Source: Acidobacteriota bacterium
GTDB lineage: Bacteria > Acidobacteriota > Vicinamibacteria > Vicinamibacterales > UBA823
Length of the DNA: 5,045 bases
Assembly (NCBI GenBank): GCA_003509065.1
Contig: DODG01000400.1
Span: forward strand, 1-5,045
Direction: 5' to 3'
Shown here: positions 1 to 5,045 of the stretch, piece by piece
Layout of the letters: every line of letters starts with the position of its first letter
Numbering within the stretch: position 1 is the first letter of the stretch
Translations under genes and position numbers: made by a program
The notes under the pieces: generated by a model
Database searches by the model: none
What the model saw: only the letters and a program-made list of their open reading frames with translations
What the model was told of the DNA's origin: nothing

Positions 1-51
1 CGGCGACCACCGAGATCTACACTCTTTCCCTACACGACGCTCTTCCGATCT
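1..51. other. Illumina TruSeq P5/read-1 adapter (artefact)
   Basis: These 51 bases match the Illumina TruSeq universal adapter: the P5 flow-cell sequence starting at CGGCGACCACCGAG, followed by the read-1 primer ending in GCTCTTCCGATCT. Only the first 7 bases of the standard adapter are missing. The primer's 3' end abuts position 52, as expected where a library insert begins, so this is untrimmed adapter assembled onto the contig end and not genomic DNA. It keeps the reading frame of the neighbouring minus-strand gene open, so a gene caller would append 17 false residues starting RSEERRVGKECRSRW to that protein. Confidence 0.98.
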
Positions 52-387
52 GTTGGTCACGTGATACACCGTGGCTTCACCACTGCCGAGTTGAGTGTCC
101 AGGATCAATGAAGAAATAACTAAGGGTCGATAGTAAGTCTTTTGGTCATTAAGTTCGCCGTCGACTTCGAAATAGCTGCGCGTGAAAGTGTTTGGAATAT
201 TTCCTAACTGACTGATAAATAAGCGGTTCTTGAGAACGAGATCCGCGTCGTCTGCCTGAACGTAATCATATTGGACACTCTGGCCGTAGACCAGCAGCGG
301 TACAAGCACAACGAATAGTAAGAGGCCGCGACCAGTGGACGTTGGTTGGTCTCTGCCACGCACCCGCTTTCGATTGTTCACGCTCAC
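52..387 (-). CDS. TMTC-like / GT-C-fold membrane glycosyltransferase, N-terminal fragment
   Basis: This is the first 112 codons of a gene whose remainder is missing, because the contig stops at the adapter junction. The protein has a basic N-terminus (about residues 6-12), one hydrophobic segment (about 21-37, LLLFVVLVPLLVY), then an acidic DD pair at residues 46-47 in a context like YDYVQADDADLVLKN, and later YYRPLVISSLILDTQLG (85-101) followed by YHVTN. This order is typical of polytopic membrane proteins with a TMTC/PMT-like GT-C fold that often carry C-terminal TPR repeats. There the acidic pair in the first periplasmic loop is part of the active site, and the usual substrate is a lipid-linked sugar. 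The start is the GTG at 387-385, since an in-frame TAG lies at 402-400; a second GTG at 381 is possible. Neither has a clear Shine-Dalgarno sequence. The family call is from motif memory only, and the substrate is unknown. Confidence 0.62.
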
Positions 388-404
388 ACTGCCGTGATTC
401 TAGC

Positions 405-433
405 GTAATACCTGTCAGTTGGCACTTACTCAA
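405..433 (-). promoter_or_regulatory. Candidate sigma70-type promoter for the membrane glycosyltransferase gene
   Basis: On the minus strand, TTGAGT (433-428, 4 of 6 matches to TTGACA) and TATTAC (410-405, 4 of 6 matches to TATAAT) are separated by exactly 17 nt. Transcription would start near 398, giving a leader of only about 10 nt before the GTG at 387, which fits the lack of a visible ribosome-binding site. It lies in the only intergenic gap of the window with room for a promoter. Matches of this quality also occur by chance. Confidence 0.33.
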
Positions 434-452
434 CAGTGCACAAGGAGTGTGC
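422..452. repeat. Overlapping short inverted repeats in the tupA 3' gap
   Basis: Two 5-bp stems overlap here. GCACT (422-426) can pair with AGTGC (435-439) across an 8-nt loop, and GCACA (438-442) can pair with TGTGC (448-452) across a 5-nt loop. They share positions 438-439, so they cannot both form. The site lies 19-49 nt beyond the tupA stop codon, where a terminator could sit. No T-run follows on the minus strand, so it is not a classical intrinsic terminator. It may be chance or a weak termination/processing structure. Confidence 0.28.
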
Positions 453-470
453 TACCGAAAAATGTGGTTT

Positions 471-1328
471 TCAATATGGTGAAGCACTTGGCTGGTCACG
501 GGGCTTATCCATGGGCCATACACTGAAGCCAACTAGACTTGAATTCACCTTGAACTCCGCAACTACTGTTCGCCCGCCACCGTCCGTCAGCCACTCGAAC
601 AGATGTTTTATTAGTTCTCGCGATTCTTGATGCGGGTCTTCGGTGTTCATGATGACTGCATACGTGTTCAAGAGGTGCGGTCCTCCTTGAAAAACGGGCT
701 GCAGATCTAGAGCATCTTGTGCGCGTGCAAACGTCGAATCGTCCGTGAGCATATAGGCTTCTATCTCGCTTGCCATACGCAGACTTCGACCCTGGCCCTG
801 TCCCGTAATAACTAGTTGATCTGCAGATGGAGTCACACCGGCTAGCGTGAACAATTGCTGCTCGCGGGTGTGGGTGCCGGATTCGTCACCTCGTGAAACG
901 AAACGCGCTCTGCGCTCAACGATTTGCTGCATTGCGGCTTCAATGGACGGCGCAGACAGGACGTTTGCTGGATCGTCGCGCGGTCCAACCAGTAAAAATT
1001 GGTTGTACATTAGTTTCTTGTATGACCACTCAGGGTGCTTCGCGAGAAAGCTTGCTTCCATGGTTGGCGCATGACTAATCACCAGGTCGGCTTGTTCACG
1101 ATCCAACATCTGCAGCGCCAGGCCACTACCTACGAGATGGCCATCGATCCGCGCACCAGATATCTGCTCAAAGGCGGGTAACAGTACGTCAAGTAGGCCA
1201 CTATTGCTGACACTTGTGCTGGTAGCAAGAATGACAAGCTGTGTCTCACTCTGTGTTGCGCAAGCTGCACCAGTGACTATTAGTCCACACACTAACGAAT
1301 AGACAAAGTGCTGTTTGAGCCTCTTCAC
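471..1328 (-). CDS. tupA: Tungstate-type ABC transporter substrate-binding protein (TupA-like)
   Basis: This encodes a 285-residue periplasmic binding protein of the TupA family, which captures tungstate (possibly molybdate) for an ABC importer. Residues 1-24 form an export signal: basic KRLK, hydrophobic FVYSLVCGLIVTGAA, then ACA. Cleavage after ACA by signal peptidase I is possible; C23 could be a lipidation site, but the preceding GAA is a poor lipobox. Family hallmarks follow: the ligand-loop motif ATSTSVSNSGLLDVLLPAFE (35-54), a DLVISHAP segment (81-88), MYNQFLLVGPRDDPA (107-121), SRGDESGTH (145-153) and a later GQGQGRSLRMASE segment. I chose the GTG at 1328: it follows AGGA closely and sits 14 nt after the sufT stop, whereas the ATG at 1409 would overlap sufT by 67 bp and put 27 hydrophilic residues before the signal peptide. 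It is probably co-transcribed with the suf genes. No tupB or tupC follows. Ligand identity is inferred from the family. Confidence 0.86.
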   Translation of the reverse strand: MKRLKQHFVYSLVCGLIVTGAACATQSETQLVILATSTSVSNSGLLDVLLPAFEQISGARIDGHLVGSGLALQMLDREQADLVISHAPTMEASFLAKHPEWSYKKLMYNQFLLVGPRDDPANVLSAPSIEAAMQQIVERRARFVSRGDESGTHTREQQLFTLAGVTPSADQLVITGQGQGRSLRMASEIEAYMLTDDSTFARAQDALDLQPVFQGGPHLLNTYAVIMNTEDPHQESRELIKHLFEWLTDGGGRTVVAEFKVNSSLVGFSVWPMDKPRDQPSASPY

Positions 1329-1330
1329 GT

Positions 1331-1336
1331 TTCCTG
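1331..1336 (-). promoter_or_regulatory. Ribosome-binding site setting the tupA start
   Basis: The minus strand reads CAGGAA-AC-GTG just after the upstream stop codon. The AGGA core is only 3 nt from the GTG at 1328, which is shorter than usual, but it is the only Shine-Dalgarno-like sequence near the signal peptide and supports GTG 1328 over the distant in-frame ATG at 1409. Confidence 0.5.
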
Positions 1337-1342
1337 CGGTTC

Positions 1343-1804
1343 TTAGAGAAGTCCGAGTTGGAGCTTGGCCGCGTCCGACATCTTTGTTTGATCCCAAGGT
1401 GGTTCCCAAACCACTTCAACTGTGGCATCAGTGACATCAGTCACTTCCTTCACCGCGGTTGTGACTTGCTCGGGTAAGATTTGAGCCGCCGGACAATTCG
1501 GTGCTGTGAGTGTCATCTGTACCTTGACTACCGCATCAGCGTTGATCCGGATGTCGTAAATCAATCCAAGCTCATAGATATTGACGGGAATTTCTGGATC
1601 GTACACTTTCGAGATAGCTTCAATGATGCGCGGCTTTAACTTGAGGGTCATTAAAGGATCGTCACTGGGCGTTGGAGATGGCTCCGGTGATGGTAGATCC
1701 TGAGTTGATGCCGCGGCCACGGCATCGGAATTCACCGCTGTTTCTGGCGTATCAGGTTGTTCCGCATTGAGCATCGAATCCGAATTGAGATTTAAGATCC
1801 CCAT
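1343..1804 (-). CDS. sufT: SUF-associated MIP18/DUF59-family Fe-S assembly protein (SufT-like)
   Basis: The 153-residue product has a MIP18/DUF59 domain at about residues 52-153, of the type found at SUF loci (compare SufT, Rv1466, of mycobacteria). Such proteins act in the cytoplasm in maturation or transfer of Fe-S clusters; the exact reaction is not settled. Visible hallmarks are VYDPEIPVNIYELGLIYD (67-84), MTLTAPNCPAA (97-107) with the conserved Cys104, and VVWEPPWD (131-138) close to a C-terminal MSDAAKLQLGL. Residues 1-51 are an extra Pro/Ser/Asp/Ala-rich stretch (for example SPEPSPTPSDDP) that looks disordered, so the protein is longer than the roughly 100-125 residues common in the family. 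AGGAG (1819-1815) lies 10 nt before the ATG at 1804, supporting that start; Met11 and Met52 are alternatives. It sits 19 nt after sufU. PaaD of phenylacetate degradation shares the domain, but the suf context argues against that role. Confidence 0.9.
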   Translation of the reverse strand: MGILNLNSDSMLNAEQPDTPETAVNSDAVAAASTQDLPSPEPSPTPSDDPLMTLKLKPRIIEAISKVYDPEIPVNIYELGLIYDIRINADAVVKVQMTLTAPNCPAAQILPEQVTTAVKEVTDVTDATVEVVWEPPWDQTKMSDAAKLQLGLL

Positions 1805-1814
1805 CGTTCATGTA

Positions 1815-1819
1815 CTCCT
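1815..1819 (-). promoter_or_regulatory. Ribosome-binding site of the sufT-like gene
   Basis: AGGAG lies in the 19-nt gap after the sufU stop. It is 10 nt from the in-frame ATG at 1804. Another ATG at 1811-1809 lies only 3 nt from it, but that frame stops after about 19 codons. The site therefore supports the long form of the protein with its N-terminal extension. Confidence 0.6.
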
Positions 1820-1823
1820 GTCG

Positions 1824-2279
1824 TTATTCAGTTGTTGCAACCTTGTGTTCGGGCCTGAAAGCGGATCTCAAAGTATGCCACGCTAGCACAGCACATTTCA
1901 CACGTGCCGGGTATTCTCGTACACCGGCAAACACAGACAGTTTTCCGAGTTGGTCCGTATTTGGCAACGTGTCACTGTCGGCTGTTACCATACCTTGAAA
2001 TCTTTCAAAGAGCGTCTCGACCTCTTTTAGGGACTTTCCTTTGATGCTTTCAGTCATCAACGAGGCTGACGCTTTCGAAATAGCACATCCGGAACCATCG
2101 AATCGCACGTCGCGAATCACTTCGCCGTCGAATTGTAAATAAAGCGTCAGTTTATCTCCACACAGTGGGTTGTATCCTTCAGCAGTTCGATCGGCCTCCT
2201 CCAGAACACCGAAATTTCTCGGCCGCTTATTGTGATCGAGGATGACTTCTTGGTACAGGTCGCGCAGATCTAGGTTCAC
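1824..2279 (-). CDS. sufU: SufU, sulfur-acceptor protein of the SUF system
   Basis: The 151-residue product is a NifU/IscU-fold protein of the SufU subgroup. SufU receives persulfide sulfur from the cysteine desulfurase SufS through a zinc-bound cysteine and passes it on to the SufB-containing scaffold. The conserved residues are all present: Cys40 and Asp42 in NPLCGDKL, Cys65 in DGSGCAISKASASLMTE, and Arg126 with Cys129 in PARVKCAVLAW. They correspond to Cys41, Asp43, Cys66, Arg125 and Cys128 of Bacillus subtilis SufU. The SISxASAS-type segment and the roughly 64-residue spacing between Cys65 and Cys129 favour SufU over IscU. The N-terminus (LRDLYQEVILDHNKRPRNFG) is typical. The start is GTG at 2279-2277, which overlaps the sufS TGA as GTGA; GGGG 7 nt upstream may serve as ribosome-binding site. 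The overlap suggests translational coupling with its partner enzyme. Confidence 0.95.
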   Translation of the reverse strand: MNLDLRDLYQEVILDHNKRPRNFGVLEEADRTAEGYNPLCGDKLTLYLQFDGEVIRDVRFDGSGCAISKASASLMTESIKGKSLKEVETLFERFQGMVTADSDTLPNTDQLGKLSVFAGVREYPARVKCAVLAWHTLRSAFRPEHKVATTE

Positions 2280-3526
2280 GCAAACACCCCACGTGCTTTT
2301 TCGAGCGCCTTAACGAGTGCATCTATCTCATACCGCGTGTTATACATCGCAATCGACGCACGTGCTGTCGCTGCAACACTAAAACGATCCATAACCGGCT
2401 GCGTGCAGTGGTGACCAGTACGAATTGCAACGCCTTCTTGATCCACGATGGTCCCGATGTCATGAGGGTGGACGCCCTCAAGCACAAAAGACAGGATACT
2501 CGCTTTCTCGCGCGCGGTGCCAATCATGCGGAGGCCTTTAATACTCGTTAATGCCTCAGTTCCGTAAGCGAGTAATTCTCCCTCGTGTGCTGCGATTACG
2601 TCCAAACCAACGCTGTTGACATATTCGATTGCGGCCCCTAAACCAATCGCGCCAGCGATGTGAGGTGTGCCCGCTTCGAATTTGTGCGGTAATTCGCTGT
2701 AGGTAGTCTTTGCAAAGGTAACTGAATTGATCATGTCGCCACCACCTTGGTAGGGCGGCATGGTATCTAAGAGTTCACTCTTGCCGTACAGAACTCCGAT
2801 TCCAGTCGGGCCATATATTTTATGACCGGTTAACACAAAGAAGTCACAATCCAGCGCTTGCACGTCAATAGGCATGTGGTACGCCGACTGAGCACCATCG
2901 ACCAGTACTGGAATGTCTTGTTGATGTGCCAGGTCGATAATCTTCTTGACCGGATTGATAGTTCCGAGCGAATTCGAAAGATGGACAATCGACACCAATT
3001 TCGTGCGGGGGCCAAGTAACGCTTCAAACTCGTCCAGCTGAAGTTCACCGGTGTCGTCGATTGGTGCGACGCGAAGGCAAGCGCCCGTCTGTTCGCAGAG
3101 CAGTTGCCATGGCACGATGTTAGAGTGATGCTCCATAGTCGTGATGACGATTTCATCTCCGGGTTTTGCGTGCTGACGCCCGTAGGTTTGGGCAATGAGA
3201 TTAATACCTTCAGTCGCATTACGGGTGAAGATAATCTCGCTCGATGATCGTGCGTTTATAAAACGTTGCACCACTGTTCGAGCCGTGTCATGCGATTTTG
3301 TTGAATACTCGCTCAAGTAGTGGACGCCTCGGTGAATGTTGGCATTCTCTGTGCTGTAGTAACGATTTAGGACATCAATGACAGGCTGAGGCTTTTGTGT
3401 GGTAGCGGCGTTGTCGAGATAGACTAATTGCTGCCCATGCACTTCCCGCTCCAAGATCGGAAAATCAGCGCGGACACGTTCAACGTCAAATGCTGATGTC
3501 GAAGACGCACTCTTACGAGGATTCAC
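2276..3526 (-). CDS. sufS: SufS, cysteine desulfurase (PLP-dependent, class V aminotransferase fold)
   Basis: The 416-residue enzyme removes sulfur from L-cysteine, giving alanine and an enzyme-bound persulfide that is passed to SufU for cytoplasmic Fe-S cluster assembly. Group II (SufS/CsdA) features are visible in order: YLDNAATTQKP (36-46), the cofactor-stacking His133 in TTMEHHSNIVPW, Asp210 and Gln213 in LVDGAQSAYH, the PLP Schiff-base Lys236 in LTGHKIYGPTGIGVLYG, PPYQGGGDMI (257-266), and the persulfide-forming Cys374 in RTGHHCTQPVM. The ATARAS motif with Arg389 follows, then a typical MYNTRYEID C-terminal region. Full length matches the family (about 405-420). The start is GTG at 3526-3524, overlapping the sufD TGA as GTGA, with GGGGG 7 nt upstream. 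The downstream sufU also overlaps it. Nothing essential is missing. The related enzyme CsdA is less likely given the suf neighbours. Confidence 0.97.
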   Translation of the reverse strand: MNPRKSASSTSAFDVERVRADFPILEREVHGQQLVYLDNAATTQKPQPVIDVLNRYYSTENANIHRGVHYLSEYSTKSHDTARTVVQRFINARSSSEIIFTRNATEGINLIAQTYGRQHAKPGDEIVITTMEHHSNIVPWQLLCEQTGACLRVAPIDDTGELQLDEFEALLGPRTKLVSIVHLSNSLGTINPVKKIIDLAHQQDIPVLVDGAQSAYHMPIDVQALDCDFFVLTGHKIYGPTGIGVLYGKSELLDTMPPYQGGGDMINSVTFAKTTYSELPHKFEAGTPHIAGAIGLGAAIEYVNSVGLDVIAAHEGELLAYGTEALTSIKGLRMIGTAREKASILSFVLEGVHPHDIGTIVDQEGVAIRTGHHCTQPVMDRFSVAATARASIAMYNTRYEIDALVKALEKARGVFA

Positions 3527-4857
3527 ACTCTTGCCCCCAAGACTGCCATGGGCAATTGTTTCAGTAAGGCGGTCTCCAAATAAGTGCGAAGAGAGTCGAG
3601 CGAAATTCGGCTGAGAACATCGTTGGCAAAAGCATGAATCAAGACGTGGCGGGCCTGGGCTTCGTCGAGGCCTCGTGCGCGAAGATAGAACAGGGCGTCG
3701 TCATCCAGCTGCCCAACGGTCGCGCCGTGTGTGCACTTGACGTCATCTGCGAAGATTTCTAATTCTGGTTTTGTATTAATTTGCGCATCCTCGGAGAGGA
3801 GCAGCGCCTGATTTGTCTGCTTGGCATCAGTTTTTTGGGCATCAATTCGAACGATAATCTTGCCGTTAAAAACCGACCGTCCGTGGCCGTTTAGTACTCC
3901 CTTGTAAAGTTCATGACTGTTACAGTGTGGCACGGCGTGGTCTATCGTCGTGTGACTATCGACGAGTTGGTCGCTGTTAGCCAGATAAAGCCCGTTTAAT
4001 GTGCATTCGGCGCCTTCCCCTCTTAGGAGCGCGCCAATGTCATTTCTAACAAGCCTCCCACCCAGCGTCACGGAAGTGGACCTAGTCGTGCTATCTCGTC
4101 CAAGTCGCAGGTTGGAGCTGGCAACATGATAAGCAGCCAGATTTTCTGACAGCACCTTATAGTGCTCCAGGGTACTACTTGGACCGATATCAATTTCAGT
4201 GACAGCGTTGGTGAAGTGCGGAGAGTCGTTTACGCTGACGTATTCCTCAATCACCGTCGACCGACTATTTTCACCAAGTACAATGAGGACACGCGGGTAG
4301 GTTGCCGCAGCTTTGCTCGGAGCGGTCGATATAAAGAGTAAGTGAATCGGCTCGTTCAAGGTCGTGTTGTTTGGTACCGATACAAAGGCGCCATCCTGCC
4401 ACAGGGCCGTGTTCAGTGCCGGGAAGGCACGATCGCGGTATGAGGTGAGCTGGGCCAGATGTGGTTCCACCTGCACCGATTTTTTAGTTAGTGCATGACT
4501 TAGATTTTCCACGGTGACACCAGTCTGTGTTGCCCCATCGGTGTTCGATAGCGCTGGTGCAAACCGACCATTCACAAAAATCAGTCGTGGGCCTGAGAGA
4601 GTCGAGAAGGAAAATGCCTCAAATTGTGCTGTGCCAACTGTAGCTTCCTCAGCAAGTTTGAATTGGGATTTGGCAATTCGCTCCACATTGGTGAATCGCC
4701 AGTCTTCTAATCGAGTCGTTGGAAACCCCAACTGACTAAAGTGCGTCATTGCCTCTTGACGCATCTGCCGTATGCCCGCTGGTGCTTCCCGAGTGCTCTG
4801 CAGCGACTCGAACTGAGCGAGATACGTATCTAGATTGACGGACGGTTCTGTTGACAC
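3523..4857 (-). CDS. sufD: SufD, Fe-S cluster scaffold subunit
   Basis: The 444-residue product is a SufB/SufD-family protein. SufD joins SufB and the ATPase SufC in the cytoplasmic SufBCD complex, where the nascent Fe-S cluster is assembled. The N-terminal helical region carries the typical PTTRLEDWRFTNV (46-58). A beta-helix core follows, and the conserved C-terminal block NTKPELEIFADDVKCTHGAT (361-380) holds Cys375 and His377, equivalent to Cys358 and His360 of E. coli SufD; His360 is implicated in cluster assembly with SufB. Next comes VGQLDDDALFYLRARG (381-396) and ARHVLIHAFANDVL (402-415), the SufC-contact region. I assign SufD, not SufB, because it follows sufC, precedes sufS, and has the shorter SufD-like N-terminus. 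The start is GTG at 4857, 5 nt after the sufC stop, with AGGAG (4872-4868) 10 nt upstream. The stop overlaps the sufS start. Confidence 0.94.
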   Translation of the reverse strand: MSTEPSVNLDTYLAQFESLQSTREAPAGIRQMRQEAMTHFSQLGFPTTRLEDWRFTNVERIAKSQFKLAEEATVGTAQFEAFSFSTLSGPRLIFVNGRFAPALSNTDGATQTGVTVENLSHALTKKSVQVEPHLAQLTSYRDRAFPALNTALWQDGAFVSVPNNTTLNEPIHLLFISTAPSKAAATYPRVLIVLGENSRSTVIEEYVSVNDSPHFTNAVTEIDIGPSSTLEHYKVLSENLAAYHVASSNLRLGRDSTTRSTSVTLGGRLVRNDIGALLRGEGAECTLNGLYLANSDQLVDSHTTIDHAVPHCNSHELYKGVLNGHGRSVFNGKIIVRIDAQKTDAKQTNQALLLSEDAQINTKPELEIFADDVKCTHGATVGQLDDDALFYLRARGLDEAQARHVLIHAFANDVLSRISLDSLRTYLETALLKQLPMAVLGARV

Positions 4858-4862
4858 GTGCC

Positions 4863-5045
4863 CTATGCTCCTATTTCCGCCGTCTCATTTTCGATCCAAC
4901 CATAGCCCTTTTCTTCTAACTCAAGTGCCAGTTCTTTTTTACCAGATTTCACAATGCGGCCACCCGAGAGTACGTGCACATAGTCTGGAATGATGTAGTT
5001 AAGAAGTCGCTGGTAGTGTGTTACGAGAACAATCGATCGAGAGGG
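4863..5045 (-). CDS. sufC: SufC, Fe-S assembly ATPase, C-terminal fragment
   Basis: The last 60 codons of sufC are present; the rest lies beyond the right edge of the window. SufC is the ABC-type ATPase subunit of SufBCD, whose ATP-driven motion drives cluster assembly on SufB-SufD; it is cytoplasmic and not a transporter. The fragment begins after the Walker B region and contains the H-loop in [20 protein letters not shown], with the conserved switch His at fragment residue 10. [13 protein letters not shown] and [13 protein letters not shown] follow; the GYGW tail is a hallmark of SufC compared with other ABC ATPases. Translation ends at TAG (4865-4863), 5 nt before sufD. Walker A, the signature motif and the start cannot be checked here. 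Confidence 0.94.
   Translation of the reverse strand, partial: PSRSIVLVTHYQRLLNYIIPDYVHVLSGGRIVKSGKKELALELEEKGYGWIENETAEIGA
4868..4872 (-). promoter_or_regulatory. Ribosome-binding site of sufD inside the sufC 3' end
   Basis: AGGAG lies within the last codons of sufC (the ATA-GGA-GCA region), 10 nt before the sufD GTG at 4857. It supports GTG as the sufD start and suggests that ribosomes finishing sufC readily reinitiate on sufD. Confidence 0.6.

Noticed and set aside
422..452. Rho-independent terminator after tupA
   Set aside because: The stems are only 5 bp and no T-run follows on the minus strand; it was kept only as a low-confidence inverted repeat.
1329..1409. Longer tupA form starting at the ATG at 1409
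   Set aside because: It would overlap the end of the sufT-like gene by 67 bp and add 27 hydrophilic residues ahead of an otherwise well-formed signal peptide. The GTG at 1328 has a nearby AGGA and normal operon spacing.
1246..1437. Minus-strand open frame spanning the sufT-tupA junction
   Set aside because: It is an alternative frame crossing two well-supported genes, and its translation is not protein-family-like.
1343..1804. PaaD-type ring-hydroxylase subunit as identity of the DUF59 protein
   Set aside because: The domain is shared, but the neighbours are suf genes with no phenylacetate-pathway genes, and the motifs fit the SUF-associated subgroup.
1783..1811. ATG at 1811-1809 as the sufT start or as a leader peptide
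   Set aside because: It is in a different frame from the DUF59 domain, only 3 nt from the Shine-Dalgarno core, and ends after about 19 codons.
436..2000. Plus-strand open frames at 436-630, 847-1074, 893-1078 and 1810-1998
   Set aside because: They are antisense to tupA, the sufT-like gene and sufU, whose protein motifs are clear. Their translations show no recognisable domain.
2323..3219. Minus-strand open frames at 2323-2523 and 2830-3219
   Set aside because: Both are off-frame shadows inside sufS, where the correct frame contains every catalytic motif.
4514..4735. Plus-strand open frame inside sufD
   Set aside because: It is antisense to the sufD N-terminal region, with no recognisable motif or supporting start context.
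1..5045. CRISPR array, insertion sequence, tRNA or rRNA
   Set aside because: I saw no regularly spaced repeats, transposase motifs, terminal inverted repeats, or tRNA/rRNA-like stretches; almost all of the window is accounted for by coding sequence.

Overview
The window is a 5,045-bp piece of a bacterial chromosome, probably a short-read metagenome or draft-genome contig. All recognisable genes lie on the minus strand, so they read from the right end to the left. Positions 1-51 are not biological: they match the Illumina TruSeq universal (P5 plus read-1) adapter without its first 7 bases. Real sequence starts at about 52. Base composition is near 50% GC by eye. Gene content (SUF iron-sulfur cluster assembly using SufU, a TupA-type binding protein, a TMTC-like membrane glycosyltransferase N-terminus) suggests a free-living bacterium, possibly Acidobacteria or a related environmental phylum. 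That placement is weak inference; no marker gene settles it.

Layout in transcription order: the 3' end of sufC (4863-5045, cut by the window edge), sufD (3523-4857), sufS (2276-3526), sufU (1824-2279), a DUF59/MIP18-family sufT-like gene (1343-1804), a tungstate-type periplasmic binding protein resembling TupA (471-1328), a short intergenic gap (388-470), and the 5' end of a TMTC-like/GT-C membrane protein gene (52-387) cut off by the library-insert end. From sufC to tupA the genes are separated by 5 nt, -4 nt, -4 nt, 19 nt and 14 nt, which indicates one transcription unit whose promoter lies beyond the right edge. A plausible sigma70-type promoter in the 83-bp gap may start the last gene.

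How the genes work together: SufS takes sulfur from cysteine as a persulfide and SufU accepts it. SufC and SufD form, with SufB (presumably upstream, outside the window), the scaffold on which the Fe-S cluster is built. The SufT-like protein helps maturation or transfer of clusters. TupA would capture tungstate or a similar oxyanion in the periplasm; its usual membrane and ATPase partners (TupB, TupC) do not follow it here. All catalytic residues that can be checked in SufS, SufU and SufD are present, so the pathway looks functional. I found no clear evidence of a previously undescribed system. The most notable points are the adapter fused in frame to a truncated gene, the solitary tupA at the tail of a suf operon, and the use of GTG as start codon in five of the six genes whose start is visible.
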